A stretch of DNA of 64,000 bases from Rugalucina vietnamica (lineage: Eukaryota; Mollusca; Bivalvia; Lucinida; Lucinidae). Below, in pieces: positions 1 through 11,127 of the stretch. The notes beneath the pieces were generated by a model. The model worked only from the letters and a program-made list of their open reading frames with translations, was not told the origin of the DNA and did not search any database. Made by a program: the position numbers and the translations under genes. The DNA lies in the NCBI GenBank assembly GCA_964017185.1, contig OZ024870.1:56360312-56424311 (forward strand). The letters run 5' to 3'. Numbering within the stretch: the first letter of the stretch is position 1; every line of letters starts with the position of its first letter.

Positions 1-1930
1 CAGTCCATGCTGTTTTTGCCAGGAGGTGATACAGTAACCTTTTGTTGTTAGTGTATAGGAAAGGGGTCAGTCTGAAAACACTTTCGAAGGGTTTCATACC
101 TGACAGGCTTTGTTAACTGAGTTAGCCTTTACCAGATAATATCAAGGAAACGGCCGCTTTGGAGGGTGTTATGGCAGCAACGTAGAATCATATACGTAAG
201 ATATATGGTTTGATGTGAAAGTGGTAAACAACAGCAAAAATTCCCACGCTTAAGGCATATTACCACCAAAAGTAGCAATATCTGTAAGAATGAGCAGACA
301 GTATCGAGATATGGCAAATATCAGCAATGAAACATAGAACTCTGAATGATTTTCCACAGAGCCGATAACCAATATACATTTGCAATTTGCTAGGCTAAAC
401 TTTGGTCATTTTGTGAAAGTTAAACATATTGGCTATTAATGTTGTAACTTAGGTTATTTTAGCCTCACTATGTTGAATATAGCCTGAAGATACATGTATG
501 TGTGTATTCAGGAAGTATGAATACCACTGCAAGCCATAGGACAATATTCGTTTTTCTGTATTTGGTGGTTGATTTTTGTTTTATACCTCACTCAACAGCT
601 AAGGTCATGTGGAGCCGAGACCTCAGTTTAAAGTCTTATTCAAAAGATAGGAAAAGCCAAGGCTTAAACCCAAGACCCCTGGCTTACATGTCATTAGCTT
701 AATCATAACCCCACAGAAACAATTATAACTGTGGATCCTGTTTTGATACGGTCTAGAAATACCTTAAATAAATAGCAAATGTGTATGCCAGCCAAGCTCA
801 TAAGGCTGTTGTCATACGGAAACAGCCATCTTTGATGCCATCTTAGGTTCAGAGTGTTCTAATAATGGTCTTGAGTCATATCTGCACATGGCACTGCAAT
901 ATAAGATTAACTTACAGGATAAAATGAAGACAAACCGCTCAAGTTCTGTGCATTACGTTTTATTCTGTGCAAAAATTGTATTAGGCGGCCATCTTGGATG
1001 CCATGCTTATTTTTTAAAAATCATTTTAGGAATGTGATTTATCAGGCAACTTCAAAGGTATGTTTTAAGAGCCAAATGTGGCAAATAGAAACAAGTATTC
1101 AAGTCTTAGACATAGCAAACAAGTGATAACATATATTTGGCGGCCATTCTTGATGCCATCTTGAATATCTCAAAATGCTCAAGGATGACAAGGTGACATC
1201 ACTCAGATTCTTGAAGGACAAGGTTTTGGCTACAAGAATCAGTCAAGAAAAAAAGTTTGAACCCTATTTCCGGGTTCCGACAAAATACCCTATAAATCTG
1301 CAGGACTATGGCCCCGATGTTATAAACTTATTTCATACTCAACTCAGCTGAGCATAAAATTTATACAGCTCATTAAAATACCAGGATAGCTAAAATATAT
1401 TTGAATTGACGATTTAGAACTCCAAAGCCTGTAATTTACCATGCCAATAAATGTTAAAATGTAAAAAATGTTGGCATTTTAACATTAATTAGCAGGATAA
1501 ATTTTAGTCTTTTCTGAGCTGTGCATGCAAAAAAAGTTTTGTAACCTCGGGGCCTGGTCTAATAAATTGGTATAATTTGTCCAGGAGACCGCAAAACCGA
1601 TTTGTTAGATTTATGTTATTTAAGACAAGAGAAAGCTCATCAAAACATCCACCATGTACATAATTATGGGTCTGTTTATTGCAATTTCAGTTTGAATCGT
1701 GAACCGTATGCTAACTTAACAGTTTTCAGCTTAGTCAAACCATCCATTCATACATGTATAAGCCTTATTGGTTTGCTTGGGTGATTATCAGCTTTTCCTG
1801 CTTTCCAGGTGTTCACATATCAGAAATATCAGCTTTCAAAGCCCATTACGATGGTTCAGCAAGCTTTATACTCCTTCCCTTCACCACTGGGTTATCTTTT
1901 ATAACAGAATTTGATGATCAGTTGTGAAGT
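1..1930. other. Gene-free flank; no recognised element except weak tandem motif
   Basis: I see no coding sequence above 66 codons and nothing resembling a known family. Between about 820 and 1165 a short motif (GCCATCTTGGATGCCAT and variants) recurs three times at roughly 155-165 bp spacing (about 822, 985 and 1139). This may be a decayed tandem repeat related to the longer AGCTCACCTG elements, which carry a similar GGCGGCCATCTTGG motif. Confidence 0.4.
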
Positions 1931-2452
1931 ACAAGCCCTTTGAAGACAACTCCACAGAATAAATCCTTTTATCTGGACCACTAAAGGTCATGTTATTAGT
2001 GGCATAAGGTGCGTCTATGCAATCAAGTTTCTCTTATCCAAGAAAATGTCGGAAATCTTGAGAATTTCTTTTAGACTTATGTCAGCTTACTATGACAGTA
2101 TGTAATCAGAAAAATCAGCCGCAACATAGAAAATTTAACACAAACTACATGTATGTTTGTATCTAAGGCGTCCGTTTGCCCTAGAGATCTACCAGAAGCT
2201 CACAAATGCATACATGTAACTGTCCTATTTAGGTAATGGAAGGGAACCAAAAGCGAAACCCTTGGTAGGGTTAAACATGCGTAGAAGCCATATTTAGATG
2301 CATTTCATTTTTACGTCTCGGCTCAAAATGTCTCATGGTCGCTTATTTCTTGACTAATGAGAAAACAAAGACTGAGTGATTGGTATTGATCTCCTGTGGC
2401 AGCCAACTTGCAACCTTTATGTCCAGGAAGTCCATCAGAGCAACTTGCATTT

Positions 2453-2656
2453 GAGCCGCTGCATAAGGAAACCAAGAATCTGCATATGCGAAAACAAAGC
2501 CGCAGATCAGCCGTGCAATAACTGCACGGCTGACGCAGATACCTCTCCTTCTTAAATCCGAAATTTCAAGTTGTAGCCTGCTCCTGAGATGGTACAGGCC
2601 GGTTTGTGTCGGACCCGGTCGAAACCCAAATTGTTGGTTTTCTCACGCATAGGCTC
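2453..2656 (+). mobile_element. GAGCC-type MITE with ATTT target duplication
   Basis: A 204-bp element begins GAGCCGC and ends GGCTC, flanked on both sides by ATTT (2449-2452 and 2657-2660). Subterminal sequence contains the AAAACCAA / TTGGTTTTCTCACGC inverted pair, and an internal GCAGATCAGCCGTGC hairpin lies near 2508-2535. Relatives occur at 19.31, 51.67, 11.35, 29.6 and 56.5 kb. No transposase is present, so it is non-autonomous. The superfamily is not identified from these ends. Confidence 0.75.
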
Positions 2657-3010
2657 ATTTAAAAAGGGGTTAAAATATTAAGGAAAAATTCTGTTACAAT
2701 ATTTATCATGACAGAATTCATTAATAAAGAAACATCACAAAGTAAAAACATTGGCTACACGTTCAGAGTTAACAATCATAAGCTACAAAACTTTAGACAT
2801 TATAAAATTAATATGAACTACCAGTCGTAACTGGAAATTTACACGTGTGTTCATATTTTTTTTTCTCAATAAATTTCTACACACCTCACGCTTATCTAAA
2901 ATACCCATAATCCGGTCTTTCTTATGTATGTCTCTGAGAGATGTACAAATAGCTTAGCTCGATTAGGTTAGATTCTTTTTGTATAGTTTCGAAACATATA
3001 CTTGACTATT

Positions 3011-3319
3011 CATCAGGAAAATATTTCCATGTAATGTATATCCCCTTATACCCCACTTTTATATGGTAAAACTGGAATATACAGGTGTAGACCTATTTTT
3101 CTTGTTTTAGCTCGAAACAAAGATTGTGGGTACTCGTTAGAACCGCCTCGTACTACGTGTACCGAGTACCCACAATCTATATTTTGAGCAAAAATAAGAG
3201 AAATATCGAAACTTTTCTACTGAAAAAAAAAATCACTTTTTACAACTTCCAAAATAAGGTAGCCTATGCATTTGAATGGGTGAAAGAATCTAAGTTTGCA
3301 TGGACATGTTTTCGTAATG
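3011..3319 (+). mobile_element. Hairpin MITE (CATCA..GAAAAC family), copy 1
   Basis: Starts CATCAGGAAAATATTTCC and ends GTTTTCGTAATG, which are inverted relative to each other. It contains the family's two internal palindromes: a short one around the CCCCACTTTTATAT block and the long one around GTGGGTACTCGTTAGAACC (about 3125-3175). The right arm is rearranged here, and extra sequence lies at about 3240-3295. Non-coding and non-autonomous. Confidence 0.75.
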
Positions 3320-3991
3320 TAAGTGTCCAAAGTTATAAATTCGACTTCCATGGTGAAAACAAAAAATAAATTTGGAATCAATTTTTAATACACTACAATG
3401 ATTTTATTTAAGTAGCCATAAGAACACAAACGACACATACTCGTATTAACCATGTAAATAAAACCACTAAAATAGTGCAGAATTACATTTTTATTCTTTT
3501 TGATAATTGAACTTTTTCACTGTGGCGTCATCTGTTACATGTAGGAGTTTTTCGCAGTTTTTTTTTATAATAAGAACCTATCCTTATTTTATATGGGATG
3601 GTGGATGCCCTCACTCAATGCAAATGAACCCGAAAATAGATTAGCAAATTGTTCTGGGACCAAATGTATATCGATTTATATCAATATGTGACCAAAATCA
3701 CTAGAATAATCCCTTAAGACGTTTGCATAGAATTGCAATGGCGTTATGGAACAAGTTCATAATTATGGTAATAGTGGACTTTGGACGATTTGCCAACATG
3801 TAACAACTTCGAGTTTCACAGTACGCGATAAAGATTTAGGTTGATATCCGAGCAATCAAGAGCAGAGTCAACATTCTAGACAGGTACTTTCCATAAATCT
3901 GCCACACCGATTAACTCACTGAGGCATTTAAAGTACTTTTGGCCAACGGTTACCCAGGTTGTGTCAGTATGTCAACAGTTTGTCATAGTAG

Positions 3992-5307
3992 AGGGTCTGG
4001 ATGGGGGGTCCTGGTATTCACTAATCACTAAAAATTTAGCCATTTATTCACTGTCATTAAAAGTTTGGCTTATTCATTAAAATTAGCTCGATTATTCATT
4101 AAAATATGATAATTACTAGTCACGCCTTCTTCGCCAAGCTAATATCCCTAAGCAAATAGGTGTTCTCCACTTAAGGCATCCCTTATCTCAAGCCACAAGG
4201 ACTAGTTCTATGATATTAAATTGTAGACTGCTGAGTGCAACCTTGATATAAACATATTGAGAGAAGCCTAAATATATACTCTGCTAGACCACAAAGCCTC
4301 ATAGAAACTTTCCGAAACAGTATACCGATCTTTTTTTTTTTGGAAAACCCCTTTTAAATCTGTTGCGAGTATAATCCCCTCCACCTTAAATACTGAATAC
4401 GCCTTAAGTTTACCCTGAATCTTTCTCCTCAATTATGAATACCAAAGGTTATTTAAGAAAAATGGTAACCTCAGGGGTAAAAGTTTCAATAAAATGCTGT
4501 TGCTTTTATTTAGTAAACTAGTTAGCATAGGAGTACTATGTGATGTATGGATATGTGCTTGTGCCTGATTGTACAATACATTTTATTAAATGCCGAGCGA
4601 GCGAAGCGAGCGAGGAAAAAATATGTAGCGCCATATAAATTGCCTGATAGATTTGCATTAACGTTCTTAGTGCTGCCTTGTTTCTGATTGCAAAAGACAC
4701 TGTAATTATGTTCTGTCATATAAAATAGCAAGATGATGTCCATCCACAGAAAAGATTATCATTATAAGATTGGAAAATACATGAAAAGGACAAAGTGGGA
4801 TAATAGAATAAAAAGAAAATAGTACATATACATAAGCAAACAAAACAGTGAAATAGTATCTGGCTCAGTAAACATCCAGAATGATTTATTTTTCTCTGCC
4901 TTCAAATAACACATTTCTTTTTCAATTGGTCCATGAGGTGAGCCCTTACATGCTTGGCTTCAAGACATATATCTTTCCAAACATTCAAGGATTTCTGAAA
5001 TACGAATACAACATTTGAACTAAATCGGGTCTGAGGGCGTCCAGACCCCAGAAAAAAAATGAAATTCTGGAATGTCAGGGAGGACATATAAGGCAATTCC
5101 ATAGCCAAATTTTAGCATATTCATTATTCTTTAAAATGTTATTATTCACTATTCATTATATTATTCTGCTATTCATTAAAAATTTACATTTATTCATTAT
5201 TCTTTAGGACCTCATTATTCACTAATCATTATTTTTTTGGCTCTTTATTCACTCTCATAAAAATTTTAGGCCATTATTCATTAATCATTATACCCCATCC
5301 AGACCCT
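3992..5307. mobile_element. Non-autonomous hAT-like element
   Basis: The ends are inverted repeats of AGGGTCTGGATGGGG (3992-4006 and complement at 5293-5307). They are flanked by 8-bp CATAGTAG (3984-3991) and CATAGTAC (5308-5315), a 7/8 match to the 8-bp target duplication expected of hAT transposons. Both subterminal zones are packed with TTATTCATTA variants, possibly transposase-binding repeats. A small GCCGAGCGAGCGAAGCGAGC hairpin tip sits at about 4592. No transposase is visible in 1316 bp. Confidence 0.7.
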
Positions 5308-5315
5308 CATAGTAC

Positions 5316-6308
5316 AGCCACCGCATTGTTTATTGACGCCTCCCCATGACCAACACGATCCCGTTTCAACTGTTTAGTTAACGGAACCAATAAGCCCTTC
5401 GCCACGACGTTTACAAAATGGCAATATTATAGTTAACTAGTGTTGTCACAAAACATGACAATGGATGTCCGCTATACAAAATCATCATATTGATAAAACA
5501 GAAGGTACAGGGTTATATCATGATTTAAACTAATGGCAATTTTATTTTAGTAACAAACTTTGAATTATATAGCAGACTGATCAAATATTCTTGCATTTAT
5601 TCACTGTTTGTGACTGCTACATGCCTTGCAATCAAGAGGTTGCGGGTACAATCCCCGGACATTAAATGTCTGCCGTTTTGATCACTAATGTTTATCCTAA
5701 ATTAATACAGGTAGAACAACTAACTGGCTTCCACTTCCAAACTGCAACATTTCGTAAACGCTAAGAAGCACAGATAATAAGAAAATCAATTTTAGCATTG
5801 CATCCTTCGAATAATTAAATAATTTGCAAAATTGCCTTATGAAGGATGAGTCTGTTAGACATCCCATTGGAACTGGGCAAATGCATTTACTGATTGTAAA
5901 CATTTTTTTTCTGGAAGGCAGTCCACTCGATTAGGTTTATTTTAACAGATATAGACAATGTTATTTTCAACACAAAAGAACCTAATTGCAATGAAAACAT
6001 AATTTTATTGAATAGTGCTCAATATGTAAACTGATTCCAAAATTGATATATCACTGGCGCCATGCTGATTTCATATGATCTCAAGTCTATAATGAGATCA
6101 ATTACTGTGTGGTTTACTGTAAACGTAAAACTGTTCTGTTTAACTGATATTTTGCACAATGATTTGGATATCCGTGGGTGGTGTGTATGTGGTGGAGAAG
6201 ATGAACGGTGTTGTTAAATAACTTTTGATTTGAAAGATTAATATAAGAATCGATGATACCCGCTGCCTATTTGTTTCCGGATTCTGGTTAATACTTGCTA
6301 TCGTTGAG
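5316..6308. other. Non-coding part of the inverted duplicate
   Basis: No gene is seen. A short tRNA-like stretch at about 5605-5665 (GGTTGCGGGTACAATCCCC resembles a B box) may be a SINE remnant. The block near 6045-6090 matches 19.28-19.31 kb in inverse orientation. Confidence 0.45.
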
Positions 6309-6321
6309 TGCATCCAAGTGA

Positions 6322-6624
6322 AATGAACATTACCCCTTAAACCCCAATTTTATATAGTAAAGCTGGGGATTACAGGGGTATACCTATTTTTTTTTTATTT
6401 TTTGATCCAAAACATAGATTGTGGGTACTCGTTAAAACCGATGCGGTTCTAAAGTGTACCCACAATCTATGTTTTGAGCAAAGATAGGAAAAACATAAAA
6501 AAATGTTCTGATTGCGCCTTTTCCTGATCTTTGCCTACTTGTACCTCTTTCTACTGCAAATTTTCACTGAATGTTTACAACTTAAAAAAATCTCTGTATA
6601 TCGCAAGGGCAAGTTTTCGTAATG
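6322..6624 (+). mobile_element. Hairpin MITE, copy 2, with a nested PLE tip
   Basis: Contains the CCCCAATTTTATATAGTA palindrome and the long hairpin around GTGGGTACTCGTTAAAACC (about 6420-6475), shortened at its tip. It ends GTTTTCGTAATG at 6624. The left terminus is degenerate. The downstream flank of the hairpin is interrupted at 6506-6546 by the last 41 bases of the Penelope-like 3' terminus. Confidence 0.75.
6506..6546 (+). mobile_element. 41-bp Penelope-like 3' end fragment
   Basis: The sequence TTCTGATTGCGCC...TACTTGTACCT is identical to the terminal part of the longer Penelope-like 3' ends at 23.58-23.62 kb and 52.88 kb (minus). It interrupts an otherwise recognisable hairpin MITE, so it looks like an extremely 5'-truncated insertion. 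Confidence 0.6.
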
Positions 6625-6935
6625 AAAACGTCCATTTTATTTGAAAAAGTTTCAAAATAACTTTTTACCCGACACGTGTTTCTATCTTGACAAACATAAT
6701 TGCTAATGGATGACAAATCACTGAAGCTGTCTTTAGACTAAATGAAGTTAATTCCCGCCGCTTCTCTCCCGAAGCTTAATTTTTCACTAATTATATCACA
6801 TTTTATCTCCAAATTTACATTATTGACTCATTCCGTAGGAGACATAACACACCTCGAAACGAAATAATGATAAACAAAAACAAAATACAAATCCCCTATA
6901 GTTTTTAAACGTATTTCTAAAACAAATATCAAAAT

Positions 6936-7203
6936 CATCAGGAAAACATGTCCGTGAAATGTAAACCCCATCATACCCCACTTTTATAAAGTAAAACTGG
7001 GGTATACAAGGGTATATCTATTTTTCTTATTTTTGCTTCAAAACATAGATTGTGGATACTCATAAGAACTGCCTCGCCGAGGCGGTTCTAACCTGTACCC
7101 ACAATCAATGTTTTGTGCAAAAGTAAAAAAGATATCATCCTCTTTTCTGCTGAATTGTTTACAGGTGAAAAAATCACTGTAAAATGCATGGACAAGTTTT
7201 TGT
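6936..7203 (+). mobile_element. Hairpin MITE, copy 3
   Basis: Starts CATCAGGAAAACATGTCCG. It carries the CCCCACTTTTATAAAGTA palindrome and the long hairpin whose tip is ACTGCCTCGCCGAGGCGG (about 7047-7115). The right end GCATGGACAAGTTTTTG lacks the final GTAATG. It lies just outside the inverted duplicate copy. Confidence 0.75.
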
Positions 7204-7339
7204 CTGGCTTGTTTTTGAGTATCGAATCAAGACAAATGGTGCGTTGGGCTTTTTTCAAAATACAAGCAAATTGGTTTTCAACTTTATAAATAGTACTATA
7301 CTACATTTTTTCTATTATATGCACATGGCCTGACTTTTT

Positions 7340-8527
7340 AGCTCACCTGACACGGAGAGCTTATAGGATGGCCGTCGTCCGTCCGTCCGTCGTCCACAAT
7401 TTCAAAGATCTTCTTCTCTGAAATCGCTTGGCCGATCAAGTTGAAATTTTATGTGGGACCTCCTTGGGTAGTAGCATATATATTTTGTTCCAAATATCTT
7501 GTTCACATGACCAAGATAGCCGCCACGCCCATATATGATAAAAACCACTCAAAAATCTTCTCCAGAACCGGCAGGCCGATTTTCACAAAACTTGGTATGT
7601 AGTATTTGAGACTCCAGGCCATCATAGTTTGATCAAATGATGCCCAGAGGACGACATTGACCTGTTTTACGGCAAGGTCAATTTTGGAAACATAGGCTTT
7701 TCCATGGGAAAAAGTGAAAACTATGGATGTTTTGAAAACCAAAACCATTGCAGCCTGAGACCTGAAAAGTGGTAGATGCAAACAACTAATTGAGTAGATG
7801 AAGGTATGAGATTAATTTAGGTCAATGTCATCTTTTCACCTTGGCAAGTCTGTCGTCCATACACACTTTTCAAAGGTCTTCTTCACTGAAACCGCTTGGC
7901 CAATCAAAGTGAAATTTTATGTGGAGCATCCATGGGTATGGGGAACGAAAGTTTGATCGCGAAATCCGGGTCACATGACCAAGATAGCCGCCACGCCCAT
8001 ATATGGTAAAACACTCAAAATCTTCTGCCCCAGAACCGACAGGCCGATTTTCACGAAACTTGGTATGTAGCATTGAGGACTCCAGCCCATCATAGTTTGA
8101 TCAAACGATAACCGTAGGATGACTTTGACGTATTTTACGGCAAGGTCAATTTTGGAAACACAGGCTTTTACACGGGAAAAGGCAAAAACAATGAACATTT
8201 TGGAAACTGTTGAAGTCCGAGACTTGAAAGTTGCTAGATGCAAACAACTAATAGAGTCATTGAAGGTATGTAATTAATTAAGGTCAATGTTATTTCTTGA
8301 CTTTGGATCAAGGTCATTTAAATATGCAAATTAAGATTATGGTTTTCTCAGAAATCACTGGGTTTGGAAATCATTGCAGCCTGAGACCTGAAACTTGGCA
8401 GATGCAGACAACTTATAAAGTCAATAAAGTTGTGTAATTATTCAAGGTCAAGGTCATTTCATGATGACTTAATGCTCCAAGATCAGGCTTCAGGTGAGCG
8501 TTCTAAGGACCAGTGGTCCTCTGGTTT
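7340..8527 (+). repeat. AGCTCACCTG element, copy F1
   Basis: Begins AGCTCACCTGACACGG, followed by a CCGTCCGTCCGTCGTCC simple stretch. It ends with CAGGTGAGCG and GGACCAGTGGTCCTCTGGTTT. Internally two related blocks repeat with about 468-bp spacing (TCACATGACCAAGATAGCC at 7504 and 7972). Open reading frames of 67-92 codons on the minus strand follow these internal repeats and overlap in different frames, so they are not treated as genes. The same termini, inverted, bound the copy at 61.1-62.6 kb. Confidence 0.75.
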
Positions 8528-9431
8528 AAACGTCTTTTAAAAATTACATCTCATACTGTATGTATTTGATGTGACAAAAACACAACTGAGACATAAATAT
8601 TTAAATAGATTGCTTTGGTTGAAGTTATTCTAGACATTAATCATGACATATGAGTAGTCAGTAAGATATAGACACCGTCCCGCGAGGTAAAACATCTCAA
8701 CAAACTATAACACATTACAAGAAATTAATTCTTATACAACTGTTATTTTGTCTCATAGGACAAGATTTAGGGTTTCATTTTTTCAGGAAAAATAGATTCG
8801 ACGTCAATGTACGATTACCCGTTCTATCTGCCAGTTAGTTTTTAGATATACAAAGTGATGTTTATTGCTGGGCATATATAGTACATGTCTTTCAAAAGTT
8901 TCGTAAAGGAAATGAATTAGTACATGTAACCATCAAACTAAGTCAATAAGGCTTATACATGTATATACTAAACAAATAAAGTTAGAGATCAAACTTTTAA
9001 CGCGCAATATCTAAGGGATCTCGAACTGCTGGTAAACTGAAACATTTCTATCATCAAGGTAAGTCATTTTCCATAGAGAATTGAAGGTGTGTCAGATCGT
9101 TCGTGCAAAACTTTTAAAATGGCTAGAAATTTCCATTTTTTTTGCTGGCTGACCTTAGAAATGATGAATCTTGATAACTATCTTGCAAATTCGCCAAATT
9201 TTCTTGAATGGCAAAACTGATTTTTTGTGGAATCAGTTTTTATGGATTTTTTTATCACTTTGGTTTTTAGGGTAGTGTGGTTTTTAAGAACAGCTGTTCT
9301 TAAGTCATATGGTGCGCAATTTCAAAATTGATGGCATATGAAAGTGCGATAAAACTTCACCATATAAATGAAAAATTGAGTTATTATCGATTGGCTCAAA
9401 ATGCATCCCTAAAAGTTTGATTCCTAACTTA
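8528..9431. other. Non-coding; includes one arm of a distant inverted pair
   Basis: No gene is seen. At about 8650-8760 the sequence around GATATAGACACCGTCCC is the inverse of 15.78-15.90 kb, placing two arms about 7 kb apart. The rest is AT-rich and unrecognised. Confidence 0.45.
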
Positions 9432-9562
9432 TTTTGACCAGTATATATGGATGGCTTGACTTAAACCACTTTTCCTGGGCAGACTTAAACCAAAGCAGTT
9501 AACTAGTAATCAGATGGACAGTCAGTAGCGTAGAAGCTTCGCCTGGAGGCACAAGCAGCCTG
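9432..9562 (-). repeat. SINE-like repeat (GGGCTGCTTG family) fragment
   Basis: The minus strand reads GCTGCTTGTGCCTCCAGGC..., then a block containing CCATCTGATTACTAGTTAAC and a CCACTTTT-type segment. This matches the heads of SINE-like copies at 38.9, 43.0 and 44.6 kb. The tail half is missing. Confidence 0.6.
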
Positions 9563-9629
9563 CTTTATTTGCTGTTATGTCTTTTGTTGTCCTTGCTTCT
9601 CGCCTGGTGTCTGGGTTGGCATTTTATTA

Positions 9630-9795
9630 ATTAGCATTCGCACGAGAAAAACAACAATTTGGGGTTCCGACCAAGTCTCACTGACACAAACCTATCTGTA
9701 CAGTCACAGGGGCAGGATAGAAGCTTGATGTTTTGGATTTAAGAAGACGAGGCATTGTACTATCCGAGTAGCGAAAACAAAGGCGCTGCTTTCCA
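9630..9795. repeat. GAGCC-type MITE fragment
   Basis: Contains CACGAGAAAAACAACAATTT, the GTTCCGACCAAGTCTC and CTGTACAGTCACAGG blocks and the GCGAAAACAAAGGCGCTG segment, in the order seen in the 19.31-kb copy. The right terminus is lost. Confidence 0.55.
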
Positions 9796-9849
9796 GAGTG
9801 ACCATTGGTATGGACCTAGCAATCTATTGCCATCAGCAACGAATGAAGA

Positions 9850-9990
9850 AAAATGTTACACCCCCTATGGGCGGTTTGCCTTTATTACGTCAGGGTGAAC
9901 ATTTGTCACCAACATGACAGGCACATGTACCAGCCGGGTTTCGAACCTGCAACCCCTTGTTTGCTAAGCAAATACGCAAAGACGACGTTA
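9850..9990 (-). repeat. tRNA-like SINE head fragment
   Basis: On the minus strand a B-box-like GGTTCGAAACCCGGC occurs at about 9938-9952, preceded by an AGCAAACAAGGGG segment. The acceptor and D arms do not fold convincingly, so this is a tRNA-derived repeat remnant, not a tRNA gene. Confidence 0.4.
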
Positions 9991-10076
9991 CACTTTAAGG
10001 AGACACCATGCCAGTCAAAAACGATACAATTGTCGCAGTTACAAGACAATATTAAAACTATTAATTGAAGTTTTCT

Positions 10077-10325
10077 GTGGTGGTTCTTTTTGTTTTATAT
10101 ATTGGTGTTTAAAATTTTTGTGCTGTTGGCGCCTTATGTAAGTTTTCATATTTTTAGTTAAGTTTAGGTAACTGAGTGGCCTCCTATTGGCAAAATAGCT
10201 GATCATTTGGCTTACGATATGTTTTCATGTATAAGTACCTGATTGTTAATTTAGTTTTTTCCCCACCTCGGTTTTTGGTTTCTGATTGCGCCTTTTCCTG
10301 ATCTTTGCCCTCTTGTTCCTTTTAG
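10077..10325 (+). mobile_element. Penelope-like 3' end fragment
   Basis: From GTGGTGGTTCTTTTTG through GTGCTGTTGGCGCCTTATG, the TGAGTGGCC block and the final TGATTGCGCCTTTTCCTG, it follows the 3' untranslated end of the Penelope-like element, about 85-90% alike by eye. It lacks all coding sequence, as expected of a 5'-truncated insertion. Confidence 0.7.
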
Positions 10326-10613
10326 CGCTGAAAGCGTTGTAAGCACATTTTGAAACTAAAAGCAGGTGTAAACGATACAAGTGTGTTGTTTCGTAAAGAG
10401 GGAGGTATCTCTCTGTTTTGGTTAAGGTTACATTTATATATGTCTCTTAACAACACGATTCATAAAAGTTCATGCGCTTCTTGTATCTAATAAAAAAGTA
10501 TGTGCCTCTTAATTTCAAGCATTATTGATGCTCCTTGTGCACACTTCATTGCGTGAAACATTTCATCACTTGCCAGTACATATGTACTTGTTGCTCCTTT
10601 ACACATTAATCTG

Positions 10614-10815
10614 TGTAACGTGGGCCGAACCAAAGCCACAGAAACCCCGTCGGTGGAAAAGCATGCTCATCCACCAAGGGTGGTTTACTGCGCTATATAC
10701 CTAACACTTACTCTAATCACAAAGTTTCGAGTTTCTAATTTGCATATTACTACCTGCTAATATGCCGCTAATACGTTGCACCAACGTATTCTACAAGGGA
10801 GACTATCCCGTTACA
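10614..10815 (-). repeat. TRIM LTR (3' LTR on minus strand)
   Basis: 202 bp, TG...CA ended. Adjacent to it on the interior side is the polypurine tract at 10816-10829 (minus strand). Confidence 0.88.
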
Positions 10816-10902
10816 TTACTTCCCCCTCCGAGAAGACTCGCCCCGAGTCTTGGCCTGGGGACTACATGGGTAAGACAACTCCGTTCTGGCAGTTGTCATT
10901 AT

Positions 10903-10920
10903 CCCACTTCTGACACCAAA
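10903..10920 (-). other. TRIM primer-binding site region (tRNA-Leu)
   Basis: Minus strand TTTGGTGTCAGAAGTGGG next to the LTR. TGG followed by TGTCAGAAGTGGGAT is the complement of the conserved tRNA-Leu 3' end ...CCCACTTCTGACA plus CCA. Confidence 0.8.
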
Positions 10921-11123
10921 TGTAACGAACGGCCGAACCAAAGCCACAGAAACCCCGTCGGTGGAAAAGCATGCTCATCCACCAAGGGTGGTTTACTGCG
11001 CTATATACCTAACACTTACTCTAATCACAAAGTTTCGAGTTTCTAATTTGCATATTACTACCTGCTAATATGCCGCTAATACGTTGCACCAACGTATTCT
11101 ACAAGGGAGACTATCCCGTTACA
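10921..11123 (-). repeat. TRIM LTR (5' LTR on minus strand)
   Basis: 203 bp, nearly identical to 10614-10815. The visible difference lies between TGTAACG and GGCCGAACC. Confidence 0.88.
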
Positions 11124-11127
11124 TCTG

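Larger units (their letters stand above)
1930..6850 (-). repeat. Third, inverted copy of the segmental duplication
   Basis: Read on the minus strand, this stretch is colinear with the first 5 kb of duplication unit 1. Anchors seen by eye: 6690-6850 with 17.36-17.50 kb and 41.69-41.82 kb; 6045-6090 with 19.28-19.31 kb; 3640-3860 with 20.9-21.13 kb; 2300-2420 with 21.64-21.78 kb; 1930-2110 with 21.99-22.13 kb. The order is preserved across all five. It is interrupted by a hAT-like element, two or three hairpin MITEs and a GAGCC MITE. No protein is encoded. It could be a local inverted duplication or a copy of a large dispersed repeat. Confidence 0.7.
10614..11123 (-). mobile_element. TRIM: miniature LTR retrotransposon
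   Basis: Two near-identical direct repeats (10614-10815 and 10921-11123) each start TGTAACG and end CGTTACA. They flank a 105-bp interior and are bordered by TCTG (10610-10613 and 11124-11127). On the minus strand the interior opens, two bases after the LTR, with TGGTGTCAGAAGTGGGAT, complementary to the 3' end of tRNA-Leu including CCA: a primer-binding site. It closes with GGAGGGGGAAGTAA, a polypurine tract directly before the second LTR. This is the layout of a terminal-repeat retrotransposon in miniature. It has no gag or pol and must use another element's enzymes. The few LTR differences (mainly near the TGTAACG end) suggest a recent insertion. Confidence 0.9.

Noticed and set aside
7503-8243. 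Overlapping 67-92 codon minus-strand frames
   Set aside because: They follow the non-coding internal blocks of the AGCTCACCTG element in different frames; the repeat period is not a codon multiple.
10762-11046. 94-codon plus-strand frame
   Set aside because: It runs from one TRIM LTR through the primer-site region into the other LTR. It is explained by the element and has no coding homology that I recognise.
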